In this document: one piece after another, positions 1 through 8,601 of the stretch
Layout: the number at the start of each line of letters is the position of its first letter
Position numbering within the stretch: position 1 is the stretch's first letter
Source: Hyphomonas beringensis
GTDB lineage: Bacteria > Pseudomonadota > Alphaproteobacteria > Caulobacterales > Hyphomonadaceae
Length of the DNA stretch: 64,000 nt
Direction of reading: 5' to 3'
NCBI RefSeq assembly: GCF_000682755.1
Contig: NZ_AWFF01000025.1
Span: forward strand, 1 to 64,000
Notes under the pieces: model-generated
What the model saw: the letters and a program-made list of their open reading frames with translations, nothing else
What the model was told of the DNA's origin: nothing
Database searches by the model: none
Program-made: the position numbers and the translations under genes

Positions 1-375
1 GAGCGATACCCACCACCCGCATGCCCGGACTTGTTACACAGCACACGGAAAACTGGCCCCTCTATCCTCCCGGATAACCTCCCATGGCACTATTCCCGCC
101 CTGACAGACCGCACCGATTTCCTCTCTCAGGCTTACGACACGATCGCCCGCGCCCGTGCTTCGAGCCCTGCGCTTGCGCTCCGGGCCTGCCTCGGGAAAT
201 CGCGGTGCGATTTCTGGTCCTCGGCAGCCCGCTGGCCCGGATTCGAATTGTCGCGTAGGTAGAATGGCCCAATCGAAATACAGTCTTGCTGTACCTCAAG
301 GATTGCTGCGGTGCAGCATTTAGGTTTCTAAGAGGCTTAATTCGGTCGGAACAGGCAGGCAGGCGGAGCAACGCA
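1..375. other. Left-edge region without an assignable gene
   Basis: I can assign no gene here. Short open frames exist on both strands, but none has a recognisable family or a convincing ribosome binding site. A perfect 8-bp hairpin with a 3-nt loop lies at 196-214 and a small dyad at 304-318. The stretch could hold the regulatory end of a gene beyond the left edge. Confidence 0.4.
304..318. promoter_or_regulatory. CTGC-N3-GCAG dyad, PhaR-like
   Basis: TGCTGC-GGT-GCAGCA is a perfect dyad about 60 nt upstream of the GNAT gene at 376. The core CTGC-N3-GCAG matches the arrangement described for PhaR, the polyhydroxyalkanoate regulator of alphaproteobacteria. No phasin or PHA synthase gene is visible in the window, so the link to PhaR is inference from a short motif. 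It could be a chance palindrome. Confidence 0.25.
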
Positions 376-969
376 ATGCCCATCAAACCGGTAGACATCG
401 TCCTCTCTAACGGGGTGGAACTCATTCTGCGCCCGGCTGACATCCACGATGAGGCGCGATTCGCGCATCTGGTTGGGAACATGTCGGACCAGTCTCGCTA
501 TCTGCGCTTCTTTTCAGGCGTGCGTCAGATACCGCAAACCATCATCCATATGCTGGCCGATGCGGACGGGCATCGTCACATTGCCTGGGGCGCGGCGGAA
601 GCAGACGAGCCAGGACATCCCTTCATCGCTGCGGCGCACGTGTTCCGCGACAGGGAAGACCCCACAAAGGGGGAACTGGCGATGGGCGTGCTGGACGCGC
701 ACCATTCGCAGGGCCTGTCGCGCATGTTGATCGCTTGCCTGGCATTGTGTTGCCGGGATGAGGGGGTGATCGCGCTGGAGGCCGAAACCCTGTCCGAGAA
801 CCGCAAGGCGAACAATCTGTTCCGCGATATTGGAGGTCATGTCGTGCGGACAGGCCCTCCCACCATGCTATGGAAGTTTCATGTGGGCGAGGTGATCAGC
901 CTTTTGCGCGCCATGGAAAGCCCCCGTGGCCTGCGCGAAGTATTCCGCGTGAACGGCGCGGAGCACTAG
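376..969 (+). CDS. GNAT family N-acetyltransferase
   Basis: A 197-residue protein with one GNAT fold, the family that moves an acetyl group from acetyl-CoA to an amine. The N-terminal third has the usual pattern of a strand followed by 'LRPADIHDEARF'. The segment around residues 110-130, with 'HHSQGLSRMLI', sits where the CoA pyrophosphate loop is expected, but the loop is degenerate compared with the usual Q/RxxGxG/A. I chose the ATG at 376 because the GNAT fold begins there; upstream in-frame codons at 286-375 do not look like protein. The 3' end overlaps the convergent RDD gene by 4 nt. The substrate is unknown. Confidence 0.75.
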   Translation: MPIKPVDIVLSNGVELILRPADIHDEARFAHLVGNMSDQSRYLRFFSGVRQIPQTIIHMLADADGHRHIAWGAAEADEPGHPFIAAAHVFRDREDPTKGELAMGVLDAHHSQGLSRMLIACLALCCRDEGVIALEAETLSENRKANNLFRDIGGHVVRTGPPTMLWKFHVGEVISLLRAMESPRGLREVFRVNGAEH

Positions 970-1595
970 AGATAGGACAAGGCGGCATCGACGATGCGGA
1001 AAAAGGCATAGCCAAGAATGGCGATGGCCCAGCGCCAGGCGGCGACTGGCCCGGTCTGATATTGCAGCCCGTCATATTTGTCCCACAGCACAAAGCCATC
1101 CTCACTGAGCGCGCGAGCCTGCATGATATGAGTCAGTAAGCTGATCAGGGGCAGGCAAAGGCCCATGCCCGCCAGCATGGACATGCCGGTACGTTTCAGA
1201 CTGGTCGAGAAGGGCAGACGCCCGCCAATCGCATTGCGCACCCTTATGCCCATCAGAGCCTTGCCTGGCGTATTCCGGAATTGAGAGATGCAAAACGCCT
1301 CCAGCAGCAGGAAGACTAACAGCTGAAGTACGAAATAGCCGATCACAAAGCCCCAGCCTTCGAAGTAGGCATCTTCATAGGGCCAGCCAAACAGACCGAC
1401 ACCGAAGCCGTAAAGCAGGCTGAGAATGTAGAAGACGGCAAAGGTGGGGATCTGGCATAGATAGAAATCCACCCATTTCCCGAGAAAGCGGGCCCAGATG
1501 CGCGGCTCTGAATCCGTATAATAGCCGGATGTTCTTGACTTCGCGCCAGGCTCTTCACCGAACACGTCAATGTCCGGCACATTTGTAGATGTCAT
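966..1595 (-). CDS. RDD family membrane protein
   Basis: About 209 residues with several hydrophobic segments typical of RDD-domain proteins. The signature 'PRIWARFLGKWVDFYL' near residues 30-45 carries the Arg and Asp of the family name, and 'NTPGKALMGIRVRNAIGG' follows a long hydrophobic stretch. RDD proteins are small inner-membrane proteins, mostly of unknown function; some are linked to ion transport. The ATG at 1595 follows directly on the T-tract of the sdhB terminator. An in-frame ATG at 1652 exists, but its extra residues would be encoded by the terminator stem. The 3' end overlaps the convergent GNAT gene by 4 nt. Confidence 0.75.
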   Translation of the reverse strand: MTSTNVPDIDVFGEEPGAKSRTSGYYTDSEPRIWARFLGKWVDFYLCQIPTFAVFYILSLLYGFGVGLFGWPYEDAYFEGWGFVIGYFVLQLLVFLLLEAFCISQFRNTPGKALMGIRVRNAIGGRLPFSTSLKRTGMSMLAGMGLCLPLISLLTHIMQARALSEDGFVLWDKYDGLQYQTGPVAAWRWAIAILGYAFFRIVDAALSYL

Positions 1596-1596
1596 T

Positions 1597-1634
1597 AAAA
1601 AAGCCCCCATCTGGCTCAACCCCAGATGGAGGCT
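1597..1634 (-). terminator. Rho-independent terminator of the sdh operon
   Basis: On the minus strand, a stem of about 12 bp with one G-U wobble (GCCTCCATCTGG with CCAGATGGGGGC) is followed at once by six Ts. It lies about 35 nt after the sdhB stop and directly before the RDD start codon, so it should separate sdh transcription from the RDD gene. The G-rich 3' arm could also serve as part of the RDD ribosome binding region. Confidence 0.8.
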
Positions 1635-1667
1635 AAATTTTTCTTCCCGCAAAGGGAAGCGAATATT

Positions 1668-2450
1668 TTAGGACACCCGCTCAACCATCATGTGCTTGAT
1701 CTTGGCGATGGCTTTTGCCGGGTTCAGGCCTTTCGGGCAGACCTGTGCACAGTTCATGATCGTGTGGCAGCGATACAGTTTGAACGGATCTTCCAGATCG
1801 TCCAGACGCTCGCCCGTGGCTTCGTCGCGGCTGTCGATCAGCCAGCGATAGGCCTGAAGCAGCGCAGCGGGGCCGAGATACTTGTCGCCATTCCACCAAT
1901 AGGATGGGCACGATGTCGTGCAGGAGGCGCAGAGGATACACTCGTAAAGGCCGTTAAGTTCTTCACGGTCTTCTTCCGATTGCTTCCATTCCTTTTCAGG
2001 CTCAGGTGTCACCGTTTTCAGGAAGGGCTGCACATAGGCGTGCTGCGCGTAGAAATTGGTGAGATCCGGGATCAGGTCTTTCACCACCGGTTGCGAGGGC
2101 AGGGGGGCGATGGTGATCACGCCGCCCGGCAGCTCGTCAAAGCCCTTGGTGCAGGCGATCGTGTTCTGGCCGTCAATGTTCATGGCGCAGGAGCCGCAAA
2201 CACCTTCCCGGCAGGACCGGCGGAAGGCCAGTGTCGGGTCAACATTGTTCTTGATGTAGAGCAGGACGTCCAGGATCATCGTGCCGGCGCGGTCCATATC
2301 TACCCAATACGTATCCCAGCGGGGATTACCGCCTTCATCCGGGCTGTAGCGATAGATCTTGAACTGACGCAGATTGGTCGCGCCTTGCGGCTTCGGCCAT
2401 GTCTTGCCTTTTTTCGGGGCGGACCCTTTGGGGAGAGTGAGCTGTACCAT
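1668..2450 (-). CDS. sdhB: Succinate dehydrogenase iron-sulfur subunit
   Basis: A 260-residue SdhB, the electron-transfer subunit of complex II that carries electrons from the flavoprotein to the quinone site. The N-terminal ferredoxin-like domain has the [2Fe-2S] ligands in '[12 protein letters not shown]' plus a later Cys. The C-terminal domain has '[12 protein letters not shown]' for the [4Fe-4S] cluster and '[14 protein letters not shown]' for the [3Fe-4S] cluster. Length is normal for the family. It is the last gene of sdhC-sdhD-sdhA-sdhB, 20 nt after sdhA, and is followed by a clear terminator. Confidence 0.97.
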   Translation of the reverse strand: MVQLTLPKGSAPKKGKTWPKPQGATNLRQFKIYRYSPDEGGNPRWDTYWVDMDRAGTMILDVLLYIKNNVDPTLAFRRSCREGVCGSCAMNIDGQNTIACTKGFDELPGGVITIAPLPSQPVVKDLIPDLTNFYAQHAYVQPFLKTVTPEPEKEWKQSEEDREELNGLYECILCASCTTSCPSYWWNGDKYLGPAALLQAYRWLIDSRDEATGERLDDLEDPFKLYRCHTIMNCAQVCPKGLNPAKAIAKIKHMMVERVS

Positions 2451-2470
2451 GTCGTGTTCGCCTTGATGTC

Positions 2471-4258
2471 CTAGTAAACCCGTGCCTTGGGCTCGATATA
2501 GCTGATCTCGTTGGACAGCGTGTAATCGTGCACAGGGCGGTAATCGAGGGAGACTTTGCCGCTGTTATCGCACCAGGCCAGCGTGTGTTTCATCCAGTTT
2601 GCGTCGTCGCGTTCGGAGAAGTCTTCCCGGGCGTGCGCGCCGCGGCTCTCTTCACGGTTGGCTGCGCCGTTCACGGTGACAGCCGCCTGCAGGATGAGGT
2701 TGTCGAATTCGAGGGCTTCGACGAGATCCGTATTCCAGACCATGCCGCGATCTTTCACATCGATGCCCGGCAGTTTCTTGAAGACTTCCTCAATGGCGTC
2801 GACGCCTTCCTTCAGAACGTCGCCGGTACGGAACACGGCGCAATTGCTCTGCATCGCCTTCTGCATTTCGAGGCGCAGCTTGGCGACCGGCTGGTCACCC
2901 GTGGCGTTGCGCATCTTGTCGAGGCGGGCGATGTGGCTGTCGGTTGCGCCTTTCGGCAGTTCCGGCTGCGTTGCACCAGCTTCGGTCGTGGCGCCGCAGC
3001 GCTGGCCGGCAGCGCGGCCGAACACGACAAGGTCGATCAGGGAGTTGGAGCCAAGGCGGTTGGCGCCGTGAACCGACACACAGGCCGCTTCGCCCACAGC
3101 CATCAGGCCGGGAACGATGGCGTCCGCATTGCCGTCTTTCTTCGTCAGCACTTCGCCGTGATAATTGGTCGGGATGCCGCCCATATTGTAGTGCACCGTC
3201 GGCAGAACCGGGATCGGCTCTTTCGTGACATCCACACCGGCGAAGATTTTCGCGGTTTCGGAAATACCCGGCAGGCGCTCGGCCAGCACTTCGGCGCCGA
3301 GGTGTTGGAGGTGCAGGTGAATGTGATCCTTTTCCGGGCCGACGCCTCGACCTTCGCGGATCTCCACCGTCATTGCGCGGGAAACCACATCGCGGGAGGC
3401 GAGGTCTTTCGCAGACGGCGCATAGCGCTCCATGAAGCGCTCGCCTTCGGAGTTGGTCAGGTATCCGCCTTCCCCGCGGGAGCCCTCGGTGATCAGGCAG
3501 CCTGAACCGTAAATGCCGGTCGGGTGGAACTGAACGAATTCCATGTCCTGCAGCGGCAGGCCGGCGCGCAGAACCATCGCGTTGCCGTCGCCTGTGCAGG
3601 TGTGGGCAGACGTACAGGAGAAGAAGGCGCGGCCATAGCCGCCGGTTGCCATAATGGTCTTCTGCGCGCGGAAGCGGTGCAGCGTGCCATCATCCAGTTT
3701 CCAGGCGGTCACACCGCGGCAGGCGCCGTCTTCATCCATGATCAGGTCAAGCGCCAGATATTCGATGAAGAATTCGGTCTCTTCCTTCACGCACTGGCCG
3801 TACAGCGTATGCAGCATGGCGTGGCCGGTCCGGTCCGCAGCGGCGCATGTGCGCTGTACAGGGCCCTCGCCGAAGTCACGCGTCATGCCGCCAAAGGCGC
3901 GCTGGTAGATCTTGCCTTCTTCCGTCCGGGAGAAGGGCATGCCCCAGTGCTCAAGCTCGTAAACAGCCTGCGGGGCTTCACGGCAGAGATATTCAATCGC
4001 ATCCTGGTCGCCCAGCCAGTCAGACCCCTTTACGGTGTCGTACATGTGCCAGCGCCAGTTATCCTCGCCCATATTGCCGAGCGAGGCAGCGATGCCGCCC
4101 TGTGCAGCCACAGTGTGGGAGCGGGTCGGGAAGACCTTGGTGATACAAGCCGTTTTCAGGCCCGCCTGAGCGGCGCCAAGGGCTGCGCGGAGGCCGGAAC
4201 CACCGGCGCCAACAACCACGACATCATAAGTATGGTCGGTCCAGGTATATGTGCTCAT
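2471..4258 (-). CDS. sdhA: Succinate dehydrogenase flavoprotein subunit
   Basis: A 595-residue SdhA, which oxidises succinate to fumarate with covalently bound FAD on the cytoplasmic face of the inner membrane. Visible features are the Rossmann start '[12 protein letters not shown]' (about residues 15-27), the flavin-linking His in 'SHTVAAQGG' (about 47-55), the substrate region 'HPTGIYGSG', and '[13 protein letters not shown]' in the capping region. Length is as expected. It sits 21 nt after sdhD and 20 nt before sdhB. A probable assembly factor of the SDHAF4/DUF1674 type lies at 27814-28020. Confidence 0.98.
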   Translation of the reverse strand: MSTYTWTDHTYDVVVVGAGGSGLRAALGAAQAGLKTACITKVFPTRSHTVAAQGGIAASLGNMGEDNWRWHMYDTVKGSDWLGDQDAIEYLCREAPQAVYELEHWGMPFSRTEEGKIYQRAFGGMTRDFGEGPVQRTCAAADRTGHAMLHTLYGQCVKEETEFFIEYLALDLIMDEDGACRGVTAWKLDDGTLHRFRAQKTIMATGGYGRAFFSCTSAHTCTGDGNAMVLRAGLPLQDMEFVQFHPTGIYGSGCLITEGSRGEGGYLTNSEGERFMERYAPSAKDLASRDVVSRAMTVEIREGRGVGPEKDHIHLHLQHLGAEVLAERLPGISETAKIFAGVDVTKEPIPVLPTVHYNMGGIPTNYHGEVLTKKDGNADAIVPGLMAVGEAACVSVHGANRLGSNSLIDLVVFGRAAGQRCGATTEAGATQPELPKGATDSHIARLDKMRNATGDQPVAKLRLEMQKAMQSNCAVFRTGDVLKEGVDAIEEVFKKLPGIDVKDRGMVWNTDLVEALEFDNLILQAAVTVNGAANREESRGAHAREDFSERDDANWMKHTLAWCDNSGKVSLDYRPVHDYTLSNEISYIEPKARVY

Positions 4259-4279
4259 CTTGTCAAGTCTCCCGCAGGG

Positions 4280-4675
4280 CTAAGCGCCTGCGCCAATCCA
4301 GAGTTTCAGAACCGACAGCGCGACCGTGACGAACAGCGCGATGCACGCAAAGCTGTTCAGGATCAGCAGGGCCGAACGGGTTCCTGTCTTTTCGATATAG
4401 TCTTCAATGACGACCTGCATACCAAGGCGCATGTGAAAGATCGCCGCGCCGGCGGTCAGGATCAGCAGAATGGCATTGAGAGGCTGGCCAGCCCATGCTT
4501 GTGCGTCGTCCATGCCTGCACCCATCGCATTGATGATGGAGAACATGAACCATGGAACCAGAAAGATCAGGGCGATCGCGGACACGCGCTGGCGGATATA
4601 ATGCTCGGTGCCGGATTTGGCAGAGCCGAGGCCGCGGGCATTCTTGGCTGGGGTGGTGAATTTGCCGGATGACAT
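4280..4675 (-). CDS. sdhD: Succinate dehydrogenase membrane anchor subunit
   Basis: A 131-residue hydrophobic protein with three predicted membrane helices, matching the SdhD anchor that helps hold heme b and the ubiquinone site. The motif 'SGTEHYIRQRVSAIAL' precedes helix 1. 'IFHMRLGMQVVIEDYIE' contains the likely heme-ligand His and the Asp-Tyr pair seen at SdhD quinone sites. It begins 12 nt after sdhC and ends 21 nt before sdhA, so translation is probably coupled through the operon. Confidence 0.92.
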   Translation of the reverse strand: MSSGKFTTPAKNARGLGSAKSGTEHYIRQRVSAIALIFLVPWFMFSIINAMGAGMDDAQAWAGQPLNAILLILTAGAAIFHMRLGMQVVIEDYIEKTGTRSALLILNSFACIALFVTVALSVLKLWIGAGA

Positions 4676-4687
4676 GTCAGCAGCCTC

Positions 4688-5086
4688 CTAAAGCCAGATC
4701 GTGGCAGCCATGATGGCCGCTGCGCCAACAAAGGCGAACACATAGTTGAAGAGGGACACCGCGCTGGCAGTCTTCGGCTCAAAGCCGATGTTCGGCCCAT
4801 CCCACAGCAGGTGGCGAATGCCGTTCGCGAAGTGATAGAGCACAGCGACGGCCCAGAGATACATGATGATCTGGCCGTACCAGGCCGTCACCAGGCCTTC
4901 GATGGTGCTGTAGCACTCTGCGCCTGTGGCGAGGGCGACAATCCATGCCGTGATGAGAAATGTTCCGAAATAGAGCGCCACACCCGTAATACGGTGGGTG
5001 ATGGACGCAGCCATGGTGAGGTGTGGACGCCAAATCTGAAGATGTGGCGACAGGGGGCGGGTATCGGCCCGTGGAGTGCCTGACAT
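4688..5086 (-). CDS. sdhC: Succinate dehydrogenase cytochrome b556 subunit
   Basis: A 132-residue SdhC with three membrane helices. 'RPLSPHLQIW' leads into 'SITHRITGVAL', whose Ser28 and Arg32 match the quinone-site Ser and Arg of the family. 'YHFANGIRHLLWD' (about residues 84-96) gives the heme-ligand His and the conserved GIRHL motif. It is the first gene of the sdh operon. The promoter must lie in the 92-nt gap shared with the divergent DUF885 gene that starts at 5179. Confidence 0.94.
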   Translation of the reverse strand: MSGTPRADTRPLSPHLQIWRPHLTMAASITHRITGVALYFGTFLITAWIVALATGAECYSTIEGLVTAWYGQIIMYLWAVAVLYHFANGIRHLLWDGPNIGFEPKTASAVSLFNYVFAFVGAAAIMAATIWL

Positions 5087-5178
5087 GAGGATTACCTTGC
5101 CTGCAATGAAACGCTTGGCTTTGGGTTCTAGGTTTCTCTATGGTCCTGTCAACGCTGCAACGGGTCGGGAGCGACAAT

Positions 5179-6930
5179 ATGAAACTTTTTCTCTGCGCTT
5201 TAAGTATGGCCATAATGGTGCCTATGGCCGTTGCTGACCCCCTGGATGAGCTGATTCCGGCCTATGAAGCGCATGTGAAATCCGCCAGCCCTGAAGCAGC
5301 TGCAGGGGATCTGGACCAAAGCCCGCATCAATGGAGCGATGTCAGCCCGGAGGCGATTGCCCGCCATGCCGATGAAGCCCGCGCCCTTTTGGAAAAAGTG
5401 CAAAATGCAGAGACGGATCGGGTGATTGATCAGGCGATCCTGGAAAGGCTGTTGCAGTCTGAACTGATGGACGCCGATTATGATACCGCGCGCATCCCCT
5501 TCACGGGGGATTGGGGCTTTCAGGCACAGCCGATCTTCGCCGCCATGCGTGAAACCGTCACCAATGAGCAGGAAGGCCAGGCCTGGATTGACCGGCTGAA
5601 TGATACGGAACGCTATTTCGAGCAGAATATCGCCAATATGCAAAGAGGTATCCGGACGGGCTGGACCGCCAATGCGGACCCGCTGGGCACGGTAATAGAG
5701 CAGATTCGCGAGCAGATCGTGGACGATCCTGCCGAGAGCGGCCTTTATGCGCCCTTCCTGAACCTGCCGGAAGAGATGCCGGAGGCCGACAAAGCGCGCC
5801 TGCAGGCCGACGGGCTGGTCGCAGTTGCCAATGCCATCGATGCCTATCGCGGCACGCTGGATTACCTGGAAACGGAGTATGTGCCTGAAGCCCGTGAAGG
5901 CGCAGGCATTGCGGGCCTTCCGGGGGGCCGTGAGGCGTATGCCGCCGCGGTGGAGCATTATACAGCCGGGGCCGGCTATGACCCTGAAATGATCCACGCG
6001 CTGGGCCAGGCAGAGGTCAAACGCATCCGGGCGGAGATGGAAGAGATCATCGCGGAGATCGGCTATGAAGGCAGCTTTGATGAGTTCCTGACATATCTGC
6101 GCACGGACCCGCAATTCTATGCCGACACGCCGGAACAGCTGATGGCGGCGGCGGAAGACGTGTCCGCTCGCCTGCGCGCCATCCTGCCGGACTATTTCGG
6201 CCACCTGCCGGAGCTGGGGTTCAATGTGGAACCTGTGCCCGCCTCGATTGCGCCCGGCTATACGACGGGCCGTTATGTGTCCGGAGAACCTAAGGACGGC
6301 CGCAAGGGCACCTATCTGGTCAACACTTACGCGCTGGACCAGCGCCCGCTTTACGAGCTGCCCTCCCTGTCTGCGCATGAGGCCGTGCCCGGCCACCATT
6401 TGCAGATCACGCTGGCGCAGGAAATGACGGACCAGCCGGACTTCCGGAAGAATTATTATGCCACCGCCTTTGGCGAAGGCTGGGGCCTCTATTCGGAGCG
6501 GCTTGCCGGGGAGGCGGGTATCTATCGTACGCCCTATGAGCGCTTTGGGGCGCTGTCCTATGAGATGTGGCGCGCCTGTCGTCTGGTCGCCGATACAGGG
6601 CTGCACTGGTATGGCTGGAGCCGGGAAGAGGCCGAAGCCTGTTTCATCGAGAATTCTGCCCTGTCGCCGCTTAACATCAAGACCGAGGTCACGCGTTATA
6701 TTGGCTGGCCGGGGCAGGCGGTTGCCTACAAGGTGGGCGAGCTGAAAATCCGTGAACTGCGCGCCTATGCCGAAGAAACGCTCGGGCCGAAATTCGACAT
6801 CCGGGACTTCCACGATGTTGTGCTGGGCGAAGGGGCCGTTCCGCTGGATGTGCTGGACTGGCGCATAAAGACCTGGGTGGACAGCCAGATGGCCGCTGAA
6901 GAAACCGTTTCGGAGGCCCCGCAGGACTGA
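5179..6930 (+). CDS. Exported DUF885 family protein
   Basis: About 583 residues of the DUF885 family, whose members resemble zinc metallopeptidases. The start at 5179 gives a clean signal peptide (MKLFLCALSMAIMVPMAVA), which the longer reading from 5140 would spoil. The hallmark 'HEAVPGHHLQ', about two thirds along, is the likely metal site. 'EGWGLYSERL' and 'YIGWPGQAVAYKVG' are further family signatures. It is probably periplasmic. A second copy of the family, a lipoprotein, lies at 30988-32868. It is divergent from sdhC and convergent with the MBL gene; the two stop codons abut. The substrate is not evident. Confidence 0.85.
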   Translation: MKLFLCALSMAIMVPMAVADPLDELIPAYEAHVKSASPEAAAGDLDQSPHQWSDVSPEAIARHADEARALLEKVQNAETDRVIDQAILERLLQSELMDADYDTARIPFTGDWGFQAQPIFAAMRETVTNEQEGQAWIDRLNDTERYFEQNIANMQRGIRTGWTANADPLGTVIEQIREQIVDDPAESGLYAPFLNLPEEMPEADKARLQADGLVAVANAIDAYRGTLDYLETEYVPEAREGAGIAGLPGGREAYAAAVEHYTAGAGYDPEMIHALGQAEVKRIRAEMEEIIAEIGYEGSFDEFLTYLRTDPQFYADTPEQLMAAAEDVSARLRAILPDYFGHLPELGFNVEPVPASIAPGYTTGRYVSGEPKDGRKGTYLVNTYALDQRPLYELPSLSAHEAVPGHHLQITLAQEMTDQPDFRKNYYATAFGEGWGLYSERLAGEAGIYRTPYERFGALSYEMWRACRLVADTGLHWYGWSREEAEACFIENSALSPLNIKTEVTRYIGWPGQAVAYKVGELKIRELRAYAEETLGPKFDIRDFHDVVLGEGAVPLDVLDWRIKTWVDSQMAAEETVSEAPQD

Positions 6931-7785
6931 TCAGCCCGCCGTCACCGGCAGCTTCAGATATATTCTGCCGTCATCCTCCTCCGGGGGCAGGGCCCCGGCG
7001 CGGATATTCACCTGAAGGGATGGCAGGATCAGGCGCGGAGCCGACAGCGTCTTGTCGCGCTTTGTCCGCATGGAGACGAAATCTTCTTCGGCCACGCCGT
7101 CATGTGCATGAATATTGCGGGCGCGCTCGTCCGCGACGCTGGTTTCCCATTCATAAGTGTCCCGGCCGTCAGGCAGATAGTCGTGGCCCACAAAGATGCG
7201 GGTCTCCGGCGGAAGGGACAGGATCTTGCGAATGGACCGGTAAAGCGTCGCTGCGTCGCCGCCCGGAAAGTCTGCGCGGGCGGTGCCATAGTCTGGCATG
7301 AACAGCGTGTCACCGACAAAGGCCGCGTCACCGATCAGATAGGTGAGGCAGGCTGGCGTATGGCCAGGCGTATGGATGACGCGCGCCTCAAGATTGCCGA
7401 TCCGGAATGTATCACCGTCCTGGAACAAATGGTCGAAGACATGACCATCCGGGATCAGATCATCGGCGTTGAACATGGGTTTGAACTGGCGTTGAACATC
7501 CACTATATGCGCGCCGATGCCATACACCGCGCCGGTCTGTTTGCGGATATAGTCAGCGGCAGACAAATGGTCTGCATGGGCATGCGTGTCCAGCACCCAT
7601 TGAATGGCAAGACCGGCCGCAGCCGCATCCTCCAGAACCTTGTCAGCCGAAACGCTGCAAAGCTTGCCGCTGTTCGGTTCGAAATCCAGAACAGGATCAA
7701 TGATCGCAGCCTGCTTCGTCTCCGGATCAGAGACCAGATAGGTCACTGTCGAGGTGGCGGGGTCAAAATAGGCCTGGATGTCCAT
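6931..7785 (-). CDS. Persulfide dioxygenase-like MBL-fold hydrolase
   Basis: About 284 residues with a metallo-beta-lactamase fold of the ETHE1/Blh type, enzymes that oxidise glutathione persulfide to sulfite. The metal motif 'THAHADH' lies near residue 70, with further ligands in 'HTPGHTPACL', 'VGDTLF' and 'VGHDY'. The ATG at 7785 has AAGGAG six bases upstream. Family and context agree: it is transcribed away from an ArsR-type regulator with BigR/SqrR cysteine spacing, a rhodanese and a TauE-type exporter, and the shared spacer holds a nested palindrome. Actual activity, as opposed to glyoxalase II-like chemistry, is inferred. Confidence 0.82.
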   Translation of the reverse strand: MDIQAYFDPATSTVTYLVSDPETKQAAIIDPVLDFEPNSGKLCSVSADKVLEDAAAAGLAIQWVLDTHAHADHLSAADYIRKQTGAVYGIGAHIVDVQRQFKPMFNADDLIPDGHVFDHLFQDGDTFRIGNLEARVIHTPGHTPACLTYLIGDAAFVGDTLFMPDYGTARADFPGGDAATLYRSIRKILSLPPETRIFVGHDYLPDGRDTYEWETSVADERARNIHAHDGVAEEDFVSMRTKRDKTLSAPRLILPSLQVNIRAGALPPEEDDGRIYLKLPVTAG

Positions 7786-7820
7786 GTCGGGCTCCTTGTC
7801 TGTGTCTCGTTTCACATTCA

Positions 7821-7861
7821 AATATATTAGCACTTGCTAAATAAGCAACACCTAATATATT
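7821..7861. promoter_or_regulatory. Nested palindromic operator of the sulfur locus
   Basis: The spacer between the divergent MBL and regulator genes contains a perfect outer inverted repeat, AATATATTAG (7821-7830) and CTAATATATT (7852-7861). Inside it is a perfect inner dyad, TTGCT-AAATA-AGCAA (7834-7848). AT-rich dyads of this kind are bound by BigR/SqrR-type ArsR proteins. The right arm ends 6 nt before the regulator start codon, so bound protein should block transcription in at least that direction, implying autoregulation. Confidence 0.7.
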
Positions 7862-7867
7862 TAAGGC

Positions 7868-8188
7868 ATGGAAAAGACACAGATCAGTCCGGATATCATG
7901 GCGCGGAATGCGGGCGCCGCTGCAGACATGTTGCGTGCTTTGGCGAATGAGCACCGCCTGATGGTTCTTTGCCAGCTTGCGGCGGGCGAGCGGAATGTCA
8001 CGCAGCTGTGCGAGGTGTGTCCGGTTTCCCAATCGGCCTTGTCACAGCATCTGGCAAAATTGCGGGCGCAAGGCCTCGTCAAGACGCGACGGGAAGGGCA
8101 GACGATCTGGTATGCGATTGCCGATCCTGCCGCGGCCAAAATCATCCACACCCTGGCTGAAATCTTCTGTCCGGAGGCTCTGATATGA
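7868..8188 (+). CDS. BigR/SqrR-type ArsR regulator
   Basis: A 106-residue winged-helix repressor of the ArsR/SmtB family. Recognition-helix motif 'VSQSALSQHLAKLRAQGLV' spans residues 53-71. Cys35 ('VLCQL') and Cys101 ('IFCPE') are 66 residues apart, the same spacing as the redox pair C41/C107 of SqrR and C42/C108 of BigR, which form a tetrasulfide link with persulfides. Two extra cysteines, Cys48 and Cys51 (CEVC), lie just before the recognition helix. It probably represses itself and the divergent MBL gene. Its stop overlaps the rhodanese start as ATGA. Confidence 0.85.
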   Translation: MEKTQISPDIMARNAGAAADMLRALANEHRLMVLCQLAAGERNVTQLCEVCPVSQSALSQHLAKLRAQGLVKTRREGQTIWYAIADPAAAKIIHTLAEIFCPEALI

Positions 8189-8598
8189 ACATTCTGAAAC
8201 CCCTGACCCCCAGCGATGTTTCGCGCCGTTTGGCCAAGGGAAAAATCACCTTGGTTGATGTCCGTGAGAGCAGGGAATATGCGAGCGAGCACATTGCCGG
8301 GGCCCTCTCCGTGCCGCTTTCGGATTTGCGGTCTGGGCGCAAGCAAATTCCGGATCAGCAGCCCGTCGTCTTTCACTGCAGGTCCGGCATTAGGACACAG
8401 ATGCACTGCGATGATCTGGCCAAGAAGGTGACCGGCCCGGCTTATGTTCTGGAAGGTGGCCTGGTGGGCTGGAAGCAGGCAGGTCTGGCGGTGGAATATG
8501 GTCATGTGGCGGGCCTCGGGCTGCGACCTCTCATGTTCGTGGGCGGCGCAGCTATAGCGGCTTTGGGGCTGATTACCCTGGTGATGCAGGGGGGGTGA
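8185..8598 (+). CDS. Rhodanese domain protein with C-terminal membrane helix
   Basis: 137 residues. Residues 8-105 form a single rhodanese domain with 'LVDVRESREYASEHIAGA' and the active-site loop CRSGIRT, in which Cys65 should carry the persulfide sulfur. A hydrophobic segment at about 113-134 would anchor it in the inner membrane. It overlaps the regulator by 4 nt and ends 3 nt before the TauE/SafE gene, so the three genes are one operon. Likely role: passing sulfane sulfur between the MBL enzyme and acceptors such as sulfite or thiols. Confidence 0.88.
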   Translation: MNILKPLTPSDVSRRLAKGKITLVDVRESREYASEHIAGALSVPLSDLRSGRKQIPDQQPVVFHCRSGIRTQMHCDDLAKKVTGPAYVLEGGLVGWKQAGLAVEYGHVAGLGLRPLMFVGGAAIAALGLITLVMQGG

Positions 8599-8601
8599 GC
8601 C

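Noticed and set aside
2528-3505. Long open frame on the plus strand antisense to sdhA
   Set aside because: The sequence reads as Arg/His/Gly-rich with no family pattern, and it lies wholly opposite a well-conserved sdhA. Such antisense frames are common in GC-rich genes; similar ones oppose both DUF885 genes, purH, thrS and the dehydratase.
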